From NCBI RefSeq assembly GCF_017874545.1, contig NZ_JAGGLT010000028.1, positions 1-47,230 of the forward strand: a stretch of 47,230 nt of DNA, in the 5' to 3' direction. The position numbers and the translations under genes were made by a program. The notes beneath the pieces are model-generated. The model was not told where the DNA came from. It was given only the letters and a program-made list of their open reading frames with translations, and did not search any database. This DNA comes from Thermoanaerobacterium butyriciformans (lineage in GTDB: Bacteria; Bacillota; Thermoanaerobacteria; Thermoanaerobacterales; Thermoanaerobacteraceae). Positions 33,746 through 42,503 of this stretch are shown piece by piece (position 1 is the first letter of the stretch; the number at the start of each line of letters is the position of its first letter).

Positions 33746-34913
33746 ATTCAAATATTCCTTTTTTTACGATTTCATTAAATTTAATCATAAATTGGCCTTT
33801 TGCTATGACTGATGAAATGTTTAAATTTCTGTCCAGAACTACAAAATCGGCATCAGAATTTTCTTTTATACACCCTTTTTTTGGATATAACAAAAGTACT
33901 TTTGCGACATTTTCAGTTATTATTTTAATTGCAGATTCAAGGGGAAGTATTCCTTGTGTTATTATTTCTTTTAGATCTCTATACAATGTCAATGTACTGC
34001 CAACCATGACTTTGACTAGTTTTTTATTTTCATCAAATACAGGTATACTTCCATTGCTGTCAGAGCTCATGGTTACATTGTCAATGGATAGGTTATTTTC
34101 AATAATTTTTTTTATGGCATTTTCTGGTGTCAAGGCAGTTTTAGAATTTTCGTCAGGTTTTATATCAGATGTCAAGTCAATTCGACCACCCATTTTCAAA
34201 AATTCAAGTGCTTGCAAAAAAAGATGGCTGTTCCTATTTACATGAGTCGGGATAAATTGAGTAATTGGTATTTCAGTATTTTTAACGATGTCTATGATAG
34301 GCGTAAGACCTCTTATGCCATCACCAACGTGCAAATGCACAATTCCCGGTTTATTTCCTAATAGCCCGCCAACTCTGGCTTCTGCTGCAAGTTTTGTGAG
34401 ATCTTCTACAGTCGGTTGAGCCGATCTGTGATCGGATATTGCGATTTCGCCAGTGCCTAACACTTTATCGATTATCGCTATATCAGACCGCACGCTATTT
34501 GTAAGGGTTCTCGTAGGGAGCTCATAAGCACCTGTGTATATATACGTAGTAAGGCCTTCTTCTTCAAGGGCTCTTGATTTGGCTAGCAATTCCGACATGC
34601 TTCTAGTTATGCCATCAGCGCCTAAAAGTCCCACGACTGTGGTAATACCTGCTTTAGTAAGATCAGTCAAATTGATTTCCGGAGTCCTTGTGGCAGGACC
34701 TCCTTCACCGCCGCCGCCTGCAATATGAACATGTTGATCAATGAAGCCTGGCACTACGATGCATCCGCTTAAATCTATAATTGAAATATCTGGCAAATCT
34801 TTAAAAGCAATATTATTTCCGATCTTAATAATTTTTTCATTGCATGTCAATATATCCATTTTCCCAATGTATTTGGGCGAATAGACTTCACCGCCTTTTA
34901 AAAGCAAAAACAT
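33744..34913 (-). CDS. iadA: Isoaspartyl dipeptidase
   Basis: The 389-residue amidohydrolase starts at ATG 34913 (AGAAGGTGA upstream). Signatures are VVPGFIDQHVHIAGGGGEGGPATRTPE (metal HxH and the IadA substrate loop, ~55-82), GAYELPTRTLTNSVRSDIAII, DHRSAQPTVEDL (catalytic region), VHLHVGDG (metal His), FIPTHVNRN and SSDSNGSIP (metal/substrate Asp). It hydrolyses beta-aspartyl dipeptides from damaged proteins. It is transcribed away from the MocR gene, and the 108-bp divergent region may hold shared regulation. Confidence 0.93.
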   Translation of the reverse strand: MFLLLKGGEVYSPKYIGKMDILTCNEKIIKIGNNIAFKDLPDISIIDLSGCIVVPGFIDQHVHIAGGGGEGGPATRTPEINLTDLTKAGITTVVGLLGADGITRSMSELLAKSRALEEEGLTTYIYTGAYELPTRTLTNSVRSDIAIIDKVLGTGEIAISDHRSAQPTVEDLTKLAAEARVGGLLGNKPGIVHLHVGDGIRGLTPIIDIVKNTEIPITQFIPTHVNRNSHLFLQALEFLKMGGRIDLTSDIKPDENSKTALTPENAIKKIIENNLSIDNVTMSSDSNGSIPVFDENKKLVKVMVGSTLTLYRDLKEIITQGILPLESAIKIITENVAKVLLLYPKKGCIKENSDADFVVLDRNLNISSVIAKGQFMIKFNEIVKKGIFE

Positions 34914-35021
34914 TTTATCACCTTCTAAAAAATTAACTTCTTTTACATATTAGTTTGTTCAAAATTTTCATATCTTATGTTATTATTAGATTGTATCGAA
35001 ACAAATCAAGAGGTGTTTAAA

Positions 35022-36455
35022 ATGGTAAATTTTACGGTAGACAAAAGTAAAAATACACCACTTTATATACAAATTTTCAATCAATTCAAAAAATATATAG
35101 AAAATGGTAGCATACCACAAGGATATAAATTACCAACTATACGTTCACTAGCTAAAGAGCTTGGCGTCAATAACATAACAGTTATTAACGCTTATAAATT
35201 GCTTGAATTAAACGGTTATGTAAATAAAAAGGTTGGTAGCGGAACATATGTTTCACAAAACATAAAACAAAATGACTTAACAGGAGAAGATATTAAGGCA
35301 TTAGAGCATGGACATATACTTTTAAGTAAAAATATGATAAATTTTTCATCTTCTTCTCCAAACCCTGAATTGTTTCCAGTTGATGATTTTAAAATAATTA
35401 TAAACAAGGTTTTAGAAAGAGATGGAGGATATGCATTTGAATATCAAGATACAAAAGGGTATATGCCGTTTAGAAAATCTATTTGTGAATTTATAAAGAA
35501 AGACGAGATAAATATTAATTATGAAGACGTTCAAGTTATATCAGGTGGACAGCAGGGAATTGACGTTGTTTCAAAAGCTTTAATAAATTTTGGTGATTGT
35601 GTATTTGTTGAATCGCCCACATATTCATGGGCAATAGCATCGTTTAAATCAAGAGGTGCGGAAATTGTCGATATAGCACTTGATAAAGACGGGATTGATA
35701 TTAATAAATTAGAAGAAAAGCTTAAAATTTTTAAGCCAAAATTAATCTATACGATGCCGGTATTTCAAAATCCTACAGGAGTTTCATATACTGTGGAAAA
35801 AATGAAAAAGTTGATTGAGCTTGCATACAAATACGACACATATATAGTAGAGGACGATTTTTCAAATGAATTGAATTTTAGTGAAAACAAACATTTGCCG
35901 TTAAAATCGTATGATAAATACGACAGGGTAATATATATCAAGAGTTTTTCAAAGATATATATGCCGGGGCTTAGATTAGGTTTCATAGTATCACCTAAAA
36001 ATCTTGTAAATTCTTTTGCAGAGGCAAAGTATGTTTCAGATTTGTCAACATCTGGCTTGATGCAAAGGGCGTTTGAGATTTATTTGAGAGAAGGTATATG
36101 GAAAAAACATATCGAGAGATTTAAAAAGATTATGAGAGAGCGGTTTGACGAAATGAAATATCTTTTATCAGGTAATAAGTATTTTGAAGTTAATGTTCCT
36201 GAAGGAGGATTTTATTTCTGGCTTAAGTTGAATGAGGATATTTCTGCAAAGAAGCTGTATTTAAAATGTATAGAAAGAAATGTTTCAATTGTTCCTGGAA
36301 ATATGTTTTTTTCAAATAAAGTTGATGATTCACATATAAGGTTAAGTTATGCATCTTGTGAAGTTGACAAGATAAAAAGCGGTATTTCAACACTTAATGA
36401 TATTTTGAAAGATATTCATAATGAAGAAAATAGCGAATATATACCAATTGTTTAA
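35022..36455 (+). CDS. MocR/PdxR-type GntR regulator with aminotransferase domain
   Basis: ATG 35022, with AGAGGTG six bases upstream, replaces the ATG at 34977, which has no SD. The 477-residue protein has an N-terminal winged helix (YIQIFNQFKKYIENGSIPQGYKLPTIRSLAKELGVNNITVINAYKLLELNGYV, ~11-63) with the wing GSGTYV. A long linker follows, then a fold-type I aminotransferase domain with VISGGQQGIDVVSKAL, MPVFQNPTG, EDDFSNEL, the PLP lysine in IKSFSKIYMPGLRLGF, and PEGGFYFWLKL. The family senses PLP or PLP-amino acid adducts. It is divergent from iadA and may control it, itself, or distant genes. Confidence 0.9.
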   Translation: MVNFTVDKSKNTPLYIQIFNQFKKYIENGSIPQGYKLPTIRSLAKELGVNNITVINAYKLLELNGYVNKKVGSGTYVSQNIKQNDLTGEDIKALEHGHILLSKNMINFSSSSPNPELFPVDDFKIIINKVLERDGGYAFEYQDTKGYMPFRKSICEFIKKDEININYEDVQVISGGQQGIDVVSKALINFGDCVFVESPTYSWAIASFKSRGAEIVDIALDKDGIDINKLEEKLKIFKPKLIYTMPVFQNPTGVSYTVEKMKKLIELAYKYDTYIVEDDFSNELNFSENKHLPLKSYDKYDRVIYIKSFSKIYMPGLRLGFIVSPKNLVNSFAEAKYVSDLSTSGLMQRAFEIYLREGIWKKHIERFKKIMRERFDEMKYLLSGNKYFEVNVPEGGFYFWLKLNEDISAKKLYLKCIERNVSIVPGNMFFSNKVDDSHIRLSYASCEVDKIKSGISTLNDILKDIHNEENSEYIPIV

Positions 36456-36540
36456 AGGTGCTTTGTGCGCTTTTTTTGAATTAAAATGATTCTATTACAA
36501 ATAATAAAGCTGTAAATATATAAAAAGAGGAGGTAAAAAT

Positions 36541-36723
36541 ATGGCATTAACTCAAAAAGAACTTGGATATATTTCGGACGAACTTGCATCAGAGCAATTG
36601 ATAATAAAGAAATATCAGACAGCAGTGAATCAAGTTACAGATCCACAGCTTAAAAATGTGTTTCAAAAAAATATAAACGTGCATCAAAATCATTACAACT
36701 CTTTATTAAATTTATTGAAATAG
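36541..36723 (+). CDS. Small spore coat-type (CotF-like helical) protein
   Basis: The 60-residue protein has ATG 36541 behind AGAGGAGG. It begins MALTQKELGYISDELASEQL and is a two-helix peptide with Gln/Asn/His-rich content (NVHQNHYNSLLNLLK). It resembles the short clostridial coat or ferritin-like partners that precede CotF genes. The next gene starts 12 bp later and is a CotF family member, so a coat role is inferred from context. Confidence 0.75.
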   Translation: MALTQKELGYISDELASEQLIIKKYQTAVNQVTDPQLKNVFQKNINVHQNHYNSLLNLLK

Positions 36724-36734
36724 GAGTGATATAG

Positions 36735-37277
36735 ATGGCTAGAAAAAGTGCAAAGGTAAATACTACTGCCATGAATTCAGCAGCTATGCCGGACATGTCT
36801 GGTGGCAGCATAAGCAAACAGATAGATTCGTATACAAATTCGAATTTAAGAAATGTATCATCAAATGCTGCAGCAACAAGCGGTATAAATGTAACAGGAA
36901 TGCCTAATGATTATGCACCTACAGGTAGCATAAGTCAGACAATTGATAATACAACAAGACAAAATCTAAGCAATGCAAACAGTAATGGTACTGCATATGC
37001 CGTAAATGAACCAACAGCAGGAACTGCTCAAACATTAACTGAAAGAGATATAACAGCAGACTGTTTGAGATCAGAAATATTGCTTTTACAGTCGTATAAT
37101 AGTGCTTGTATAGAGAGTGCGAATCAAAATGTTTTTTCCGGCATAAAAAATATATTAAATGAAGAACATGATGTACACTATGAATTATTCAATATAATGA
37201 AACAAAAAGGTTGGTATCCTGTAAGCAATGCAAACCCACAAGATATCAATAATACAAGAAGCATGTTTCAAGTATAA
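36735..37277 (+). CDS. CotF-family spore coat protein with duplicated N-terminal motif
   Basis: The 180-residue protein has ATG 36735 with TAGGAGTG upstream. The C-terminal half (~100-165) is the CotF helical bundle: LTERDITADCLRSEILLLQSYNSACIESANQNVF...ILNEEHDVHYELFNIMKQKGWYPV. The N-terminal half is Ser/Asn/Thr/Ala-rich and contains two ~24-residue copies of a motif, GGSISKQIDSYTNSNLRN and TGSISQTIDNTTRQNLSN, about 40 residues apart. It probably assembles in the spore coat together with the 60-aa protein upstream. Confidence 0.85.
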   Translation: MARKSAKVNTTAMNSAAMPDMSGGSISKQIDSYTNSNLRNVSSNAAATSGINVTGMPNDYAPTGSISQTIDNTTRQNLSNANSNGTAYAVNEPTAGTAQTLTERDITADCLRSEILLLQSYNSACIESANQNVFSGIKNILNEEHDVHYELFNIMKQKGWYPVSNANPQDINNTRSMFQV

Positions 37278-37278
37278 A

Positions 37279-37298
37279 GAGGGCCCTTATGGGCCTTT
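37279..37298 (+). terminator. Terminator after the CotF gene
   Basis: GGCCC-TTAT-GGGCC core with flanking pairs and TTTCTTCCTT downstream, at the end of the two-gene coat operon. Confidence 0.65.
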
Positions 37299-37387
37299 CT
37301 TCCTTATAAGGAAAATTTATATTATTGAAGCGATATGTTTGCCAATGTTATCATATAAGTTGAACATGATACAAGGGGGATATTGGC

Positions 37388-38932
37388 ATGCATATAAAAA
37401 AGGTTATTTTTATGTTGATAGCATCTTCTTTAATACTTTCTTTGTTTATATTCAATTTTGCTAAAACAAATGCATCAGCAAGAGAAATATATGCATATGC
37501 AACGCGTGATTATTCGAACGATAATAACTCTTATAATTCGTTTGTCAACAATGAATCACATATTAACTATGTAATAACGTTTACCTATGGAATAGATGAA
37601 AATGGAAATTTAAATGGTGAAGAAGATGATGCAGTAAAAGATGAAGCTATAAAAAATAATATTGCTCCTCTTCTGTTAGTTCATAACATAAGAGGAGGTA
37701 CTTTTGATAACAGCTTGATACATTCGGTTTTAAGCAATAATGCAGCAAGAAATAATTTAATTGATAATATTGTTGGTGCTTTAAAAGACGGTGATTATAA
37801 AGGAGTAAACATCGATTTTGAGAATGTTGGGTATATTGATAGACAGAATTATAATCAATTTTTGTCAGATCTAAAATCAAAATTAGACAGAAACAATTTG
37901 TTGCTGACCGTTGCAATACCAGCTATGACAGCTGATAGTCCTTCGAGTTTTTGGGCGGGAGGCTTTGACTATGCGGCAATATCTAAGATAGCAGATAAAA
38001 TTATTATAATGGCATATGATCAGCATTGGTCTGGTGGAAACAGCGGTCCTATTTGTTCAATCGATTGGCTTCAAAATGTCACCAAGTATGCTCTTTCAAC
38101 GATAGATAAAGATAAAATAGTGATGGGGCTTCCAGCTTATGGTTACGACTGGTCTTTAAGTGGTACTACATCTGTGACGGAGGATAAAGTTAAAAGCCTT
38201 ATAAATACTTATGGTGGGAATGTTATGTGGGATAATACATCTAAAGAGCCGTATTATATATACTATAAAAACGGTGTAAAACATACCGTATGGTTTGAAA
38301 ATTCCTACAGTTTTAAATTAAAGCTTGATTATCTTTCATCGATTGGAATTGATGATATATCTTTTTGGAAATTAGGCTATGAGAATCAAGATTTCTGGGA
38401 AGTTATAGAGGGTAATACGGTGGATTATTTCGGAGATATATTTGCAAGCTGGGCAAGAGATGACATAAACGATATGGCAAGGCTTAAATATGTCTCCGGA
38501 TATAGTGATGGTACATATAGACCGAATAATTACATAACTAGAGCAGAATTCATTACCTTGTTATTAAGAGTAAAGGGAATAAAAGAAGAGCCTGGCGAGG
38601 GATTTTGGGATACGCAGCAGAGCTTTGCAAAAGACGCTATTGCAACAGCTAAAAAGCTTGGGATAGTTAATGGATATAGTGACGGCAGTTTTAGACCTAA
38701 TAATAATATATCGAGAGAAGAAATTGCTGCTATAATAGCAAAAGCATGTGGATATAAACCATATGTAAATAGCCTATTTGTAGATATAGGAAATAGCTTT
38801 GCTAAAAATGACATTATGGCATTATCTAACAGAGGAATAATATCTGGATATGATACATATCACTTTATGCCAAAAAATTATGCAACTCGTGCTGAAGCAA
38901 CAGCTATATTATATAGACTTATAAATAAATAA
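37388..38932 (+). CDS. GH18 glycosidase with three C-terminal SLH domains
   Basis: The 514-residue exported protein has ATG 37388 after AAGGGGG. The signal peptide (~1-30) ends near NASA-REI. The GH18 TIM barrel (~35-340) has YKGVNIDFENV with catalytic Glu ~145, preceded by Asp ~143, and MAYDQHWSGGNSGPI, WLQNVTKYAL and VMGLPAYGYDW, typical of the YaaH/SleL-like subfamily that cleaves muropeptide glycans. Three S-layer homology domains follow (~350-395, 405-460, 465-514), each ending with a FRPNNxxxRxE-type motif, for attachment to secondary cell-wall polymer. It likely remodels peptidoglycan at the cell surface. Confidence 0.9.
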   Translation: MHIKKVIFMLIASSLILSLFIFNFAKTNASAREIYAYATRDYSNDNNSYNSFVNNESHINYVITFTYGIDENGNLNGEEDDAVKDEAIKNNIAPLLLVHNIRGGTFDNSLIHSVLSNNAARNNLIDNIVGALKDGDYKGVNIDFENVGYIDRQNYNQFLSDLKSKLDRNNLLLTVAIPAMTADSPSSFWAGGFDYAAISKIADKIIIMAYDQHWSGGNSGPICSIDWLQNVTKYALSTIDKDKIVMGLPAYGYDWSLSGTTSVTEDKVKSLINTYGGNVMWDNTSKEPYYIYYKNGVKHTVWFENSYSFKLKLDYLSSIGIDDISFWKLGYENQDFWEVIEGNTVDYFGDIFASWARDDINDMARLKYVSGYSDGTYRPNNYITRAEFITLLLRVKGIKEEPGEGFWDTQQSFAKDAIATAKKLGIVNGYSDGSFRPNNNISREEIAAIIAKACGYKPYVNSLFVDIGNSFAKNDIMALSNRGIISGYDTYHFMPKNYATRAEATAILYRLINK

Positions 38933-38950
38933 GGAGCATATATTTGCTCC
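38933..38950. terminator. Bidirectional terminator hairpin
   Basis: GGAGCA-TATATT-TGCTCC, flanked by AT-rich TATT on both sides, between the convergent GH18 and bactofilin genes. Confidence 0.65.
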
Positions 38951-39358
38951 CTATTTATTATCTTTTTTCTTTGGTTGGTTGTCAGCACTATTATTGATCT
39001 TTTTATTCATTTTGCAGTTTCCATCAAAAATTGCACCTTCATCGATAATAAGATTTTGCACCTCAATATCGCCGTATACTTTTCCGGTTGATGTTATCTG
39101 AACCTGATTATTTATCGTTAGATTTCCTGTTATTTCTCCTGATACAGAAATATTATCAGCTTTTATATCGGCTTCTATCTTTGAGCTTTCACCAATTATA
39201 ATACTGCCTTGTACTTCAATTTTACCGGTTACATTGCCGTCAATTCTCATTGCACCTTGTGACTTTATATTGCCTTCTATTGTAGTGTTTTTACCAATTA
39301 TTGTATCAATCTTTTCAGTATTAATATCCAATGTATTTACATCTTTCCTTTGAAACAT
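38951..39358 (-). CDS. Bactofilin
   Basis: The 135-residue protein has ATG 39358 with AGGAGGTG upstream. Residues ~15-115 are the beta-helical DUF583/bactofilin fold with repeats such as IDTIIGKNTTIEGNIKSQGAMRIDGNVTG, VQGSIIIGESSKIEADIKADNISVSG and TSTGKVYGDIEVQNLIIDEGAIFDG. The C-terminus is a short Lys/Asn-rich tail. Bactofilins polymerise into membrane-associated filaments and often recruit cell-wall hydrolases. The upstream gene on the same strand is such an M23 peptidase, 39 bp before it, so the two are probably an operon. Confidence 0.93.
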   Translation of the reverse strand: MFQRKDVNTLDINTEKIDTIIGKNTTIEGNIKSQGAMRIDGNVTGKIEVQGSIIIGESSKIEADIKADNISVSGEITGNLTINNQVQITSTGKVYGDIEVQNLIIDEGAIFDGNCKMNKKINNSADNQPKKKDNK

Positions 39359-39397
39359 AAAGCACCTCCTTATAACTCCTTTTGACTTGTGTGTACT

Positions 39398-40333
39398 CTA
39401 CTTGCCTAAATATTTTAATGGATCAACTGGATTACCATTTAGTCTTATTTCAAAATGTACATGTGGTCCTGTGCTGCGGCCAGTGTTACCCGATTTTGCT
39501 ATGATATCGCCTCTGTTTACAGTTTGTCCAACTTTTACCAACAATTGAGAGTTATGGCCGTAAACGGAAGTGATTCCATAACCGTGATTAATCATGACCA
39601 CATTTCCGTATCCTGAAAGCCATCCAGCATAAGTTACAACTCCTTTTCCTGCTGCTTTAACAGGAGTACCATAACCGACAGCTATATCAATACCAGGATG
39701 AAATTCAGAACTTTCACCATACGGAGAAGTACGACTTCCAAATGGTGATGTTATAGATCCTGTGACGGGATAAGCAGAAGGCAGTGAAGCAAGATAATCC
39801 AATCTTTTATTTATATCATCTATAAGTGTTTTATATTCATATATCTTATTATCTATTTCATCTGAAAGTTCATTTGTTGTTTTTTCATCAAGCGTTAAGC
39901 TTCTTGAATCACGGGTTATACCGCCACGGCTAGTTTTTTGTGTGCTGAGCCCAACCATCCTTCTGACCTTTTGTTCTAATTCATCAAGGCTTTTTATTTT
40001 ATCATTTATTTTTTTTGCATTATCATTTAACATAGCTATTTTTTTATCTTGAACATCATTTAGATCTTTCATTTCAGCGATTTTTTGGTCCTTCAAAGAA
40101 ATCGTCTTATTTTTCTCAGCTATTATGTTATCTTTCTCTTTTATGGTTGCATAAAGATATGTATATTTACCGGCAAAATAAAAAGCGGAAGAAAATATCC
40201 CCAATAAAAATATCATTGCTGCGATAATAGCAGCTTTAAAAGTAGATTTTTTTATTTTAATATTTTTTATGTCGCTTTTAGAGTTTGGTACAATCATTAT
40301 ATTTATGCATTCATCTTTCTTTTTTATATGCAT
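39398..40333 (-). CDS. M23 (LytM-type) endopeptidase with membrane anchor and coiled coil
   Basis: The 311-residue protein has a cytoplasmic N-terminus, one membrane helix (~33-52, FKAAIIAAMIFLLGIFSSAFYF) and a coiled coil (~60-130). Its C-terminal M23 domain (~190-308) has HPGIDIAVGYGTPVKAAGKGVVTYAG (HxxxD zinc site) and GRSTGPHVHFEIRLNG (HxH). It cleaves peptide cross-links in peptidoglycan. The start is uncertain: AGGAGGTG is 14 nt before ATG 40333, and an internal ATG begins at MIVPNSKS (residue 13). The bactofilin gene follows, matching the known functional pairing of the two families. Confidence 0.9.
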   Translation of the reverse strand: MHIKKKDECINIMIVPNSKSDIKNIKIKKSTFKAAIIAAMIFLLGIFSSAFYFAGKYTYLYATIKEKDNIIAEKNKTISLKDQKIAEMKDLNDVQDKKIAMLNDNAKKINDKIKSLDELEQKVRRMVGLSTQKTSRGGITRDSRSLTLDEKTTNELSDEIDNKIYEYKTLIDDINKRLDYLASLPSAYPVTGSITSPFGSRTSPYGESSEFHPGIDIAVGYGTPVKAAGKGVVTYAGWLSGYGNVVMINHGYGITSVYGHNSQLLVKVGQTVNRGDIIAKSGNTGRSTGPHVHFEIRLNGNPVDPLKYLGK

Positions 40334-40541
40334 TTACTCTGTCAACACCTCCTTTACAAAATAGCCAATTATTAATATTCTACATTTGATTTAAAAATCC
40401 TTCTTTGTAGATAAATTAACAATAATTAGAATATGTGATTTTATCAATACAAAATATATGATATGACATAATGAGCGAAATAAATTTTTTTGAATACAAT
40501 GATATATAGAGAAGAAATTAAGTTGCATAGGGGGATTTTAG

Positions 40542-41546
40542 ATGGCGACGATTGTATATCCGCCTACGATTAATTTTAGTTGGCTTTTTCAAAGACCGCA
40601 GCAGATATTGAGCTGTATGGCTACTAAAAATTATACGGTATTCTACTTAAATAAAACATATGATACAAGTTACAAGAAAGGAATAACTGAATTAAAAGAA
40701 AATTTATATTTAGTAAACGGTGTTGGGATTGATAGCATAAAATTAAGAGAAACTCCTATATTGTGGATTTCATATCCTCCCAATTACAGTTATATAAATA
40801 TGTTTAAGAAAAAATATGTAATATTTGACTCCATAGATTATCCCTCAGACGAATTTTCAGAATGGAAACTTAATTTTGAAGAAATGCAGAAAGCTGCTAA
40901 TATTATATTTGCTTCATCTAGAAAACTTTATAATATAAATAAAAGAGTTAACAACAAGACATTCTTACTGCCAAATGGTGCAGATTTTGAACATTTTAAT
41001 AAAGCGGAGAGAATCTTTTCAAAAAGGCCATCTGATTTGCCGGAGGGAAAACCGATTGTAGGGTACATTGGTGCATTGGCATCGTGGATCGATTGGAATA
41101 TTGTTAACTATATCAGTTTAGCATGTCCTGAATACAATTTTGTATATATTGGTCCGAATTTAAATGTGAAGAGGCTGCCAAAAAGAGATAACATTTTTTA
41201 TTTAGGTGAAAAAAAGTATAGCATACTTCCGAATTATTTACAGTATTTTAATGTATGTATAATTCCTTTTAAAGTAACATCTATGACAGAAGGTGTTGAT
41301 CCTATAAAAATGTATGAATACTTAAGTGCTGGTAAACCAGTTGTTTCTTCAAATTTACCGTCTATACTAAGATGTGAAGGCATATATACTGCAGATGGAA
41401 AAGCTGAATTTGCTAATATGATAAAAAAAGCTTTGGAAAATTATGACGACCAAAAGAGAAGAAGACTTATCGATATTGCAAAGGAAAATTCATGGGAGAA
41501 AAGAGCTGAATATGCTGATAGGATTATAAGGTATTATTTGGTATGA
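40542..41546 (+). CDS. Glycosyltransferase (GT-B fold, TuaH-like)
   Basis: The 334-residue protein has ATG 40542 behind AGGGGGA. The N-terminal domain has MATIVYPPTINFSWLFQRPQQILSCMA, a start typical of the TuaH-like group acting on teichuronic acid or exopolysaccharide. The C-terminal nucleotide-sugar domain has VGYIGALASWIDWNIVNYI (~180-198) and the donor-binding region EGVDPIKMYEYLSAGKPVVSSNLPS (~248-272). Single gene, followed by a 10-bp hairpin that overlaps its stop codon. Acceptor and donor are unknown. Cell-surface glycan synthesis is inferred. Confidence 0.85.
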   Translation: MATIVYPPTINFSWLFQRPQQILSCMATKNYTVFYLNKTYDTSYKKGITELKENLYLVNGVGIDSIKLRETPILWISYPPNYSYINMFKKKYVIFDSIDYPSDEFSEWKLNFEEMQKAANIIFASSRKLYNINKRVNNKTFLLPNGADFEHFNKAERIFSKRPSDLPEGKPIVGYIGALASWIDWNIVNYISLACPEYNFVYIGPNLNVKRLPKRDNIFYLGEKKYSILPNYLQYFNVCIIPFKVTSMTEGVDPIKMYEYLSAGKPVVSSNLPSILRCEGIYTADGKAEFANMIKKALENYDDQKRRRLIDIAKENSWEKRAEYADRIIRYYLV

Positions 41547-41565
41547 CCTGGTAAACAGGTCATAC
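41541..41565. terminator. Hairpin overlapping the glycosyltransferase stop codon
   Basis: GTATGACCTG-GTAAA-CAGGTCATAC: a perfect 10-bp stem containing the TGA stop. Downstream ATAGATATTTTAAGG is only mildly T-rich. Confidence 0.55.
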
Positions 41566-41625
41566 ATAGATATTTTAAGGTATTTTTGCTAAAATAATAT
41601 ACATAAGATGATAAGGAGTGTTATT

Positions 41626-41946
41626 TTGAGAGGGATTGTACTTGGCGTAATTTTATCCGTATTGACTCTTATTATTAATATTATTGCAAATGGGATACAT
41701 ACGACGTATATTAACTACAGCAATTATTTTTTCATAGTTGGATGTGTTGTTGGGCTTGTTGGTGGATTTTTATATATTTCGTATTGGTTTAACGATAGGC
41801 GTACTATTAAAAAGATACTTCGGAATCAGGAACTGCCTGAAAAAAGAAATGACTTTATATATATGATTGAGTGGGGAAGCGTATTATTGATAGCATCAGC
41901 TTTTTTAATATTAATTTCACTATTGATAGTTCTCCTATACGAATAA
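41626..41946 (+). CDS. Small two-to-three helix membrane protein (DUF3899-like)
   Basis: TTG 41626, eight bases after AAGGAG, fits better than ATG 41608, which precedes that SD. The 106-residue product has helices at about 4-22, 33-52 and 80-104, with a charged cytoplasmic loop NDRRTIKKILRNQELPEKRND between the second and third. This resembles the DUF3899 group of Firmicute membrane proteins, but the match is by eye only. It has no partner genes that indicate a function. Confidence 0.55.
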   Translation: MRGIVLGVILSVLTLIINIIANGIHTTYINYSNYFFIVGCVVGLVGGFLYISYWFNDRRTIKKILRNQELPEKRNDFIYMIEWGSVLLIASAFLILISLLIVLLYE

Positions 41947-41998
41947 AAACACATATTAATCTAATACTAATTATGTATTCGCTATAGGAGGTGTTTCA

Positions 41999-42274
41999 AT
42001 GGGGAAAAGAATAGCAGTTGAGAGTCAGCTTTCAAATGTTAAAAGATATCTGTCTAATAAAGGGTATGATGTAATTAATCTTGAACAGAATAGTGATTTA
42101 AGTGGTATTAGAGTAGACGATTATGATGCGGTAGTGATAACAGGACAGCATAAAGATATGATGGGATATGAGACTGCTCATACAAGATCACCAATAATCG
42201 ATGCTACAGGATTGACTCCGGAAGACATTGAAAGTGAAATAAGAAGAAGTACAGGTGGTGATTTAAATGGCTAA
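41999..42274 (+). CDS. UPF0180/YkuS family protein
   Basis: The 91-residue protein has ATG 41999 with AGGAGGTG upstream. It has the YkuS pattern: IAVESQLSNVKRYLSNKGYDVINL, DDYDAVVITGQHKDMMGYETAHTRSPIIDATGLTPEDIESEI. Small cytoplasmic alpha/beta protein of unknown role, conserved in Bacillus and clostridia. Its last codons overlap the next gene by 8 bp, so the two are translationally coupled. Confidence 0.85.
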   Translation: MGKRIAVESQLSNVKRYLSNKGYDVINLEQNSDLSGIRVDDYDAVVITGQHKDMMGYETAHTRSPIIDATGLTPEDIESEIRRSTGGDLNG

Positions 42275-42470
42275 TAGTGAGCAATTAAAGGCTGTAGGTG
42301 AAATGTGTCCTGATTTTACATTTGATGATTCTTTAAGCAAAACATCAACAATGTCTACTGAAGAATCTTTATCAAGAAGCTGTGAGATATGCAGCCATTG
42401 GGATGTAAGAAATCAAAAATGCAGAATAGATGTTTTTGATGATGTACTTACAAGCCTTGATCAGACATAG
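42267..42470 (+). CDS. Small Cys-containing protein, unknown
   Basis: The 67-residue protein has ATG 42267 (GGTGGTGA upstream), overlapping the YkuS-like gene by 8 bp. It has a CEICSHWDVRNQKC stretch (C..C....(8)..C, ~39-52) plus Cys ~14, possibly a zinc or Fe-S site, followed by an acidic tail (IDVFDDVLTSLDQT). I do not recognise the family. Coupling to the UPF0180 gene and a following terminator support a two-gene operon. Confidence 0.6.
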   Translation: MANSEQLKAVGEMCPDFTFDDSLSKTSTMSTEESLSRSCEICSHWDVRNQKCRIDVFDDVLTSLDQT

Positions 42471-42481
42471 TCTAAAAACAT

Positions 42482-42503
42482 AAGAGAGGATTATTCCTCT
42501 CTT
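42482..42503. terminator. Bidirectional terminator
   Basis: AAGAGAGGA-TTAT-TCCTCTCTT: a 9-bp stem between the small Cys protein gene and the convergent amidase gene. Confidence 0.85.
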
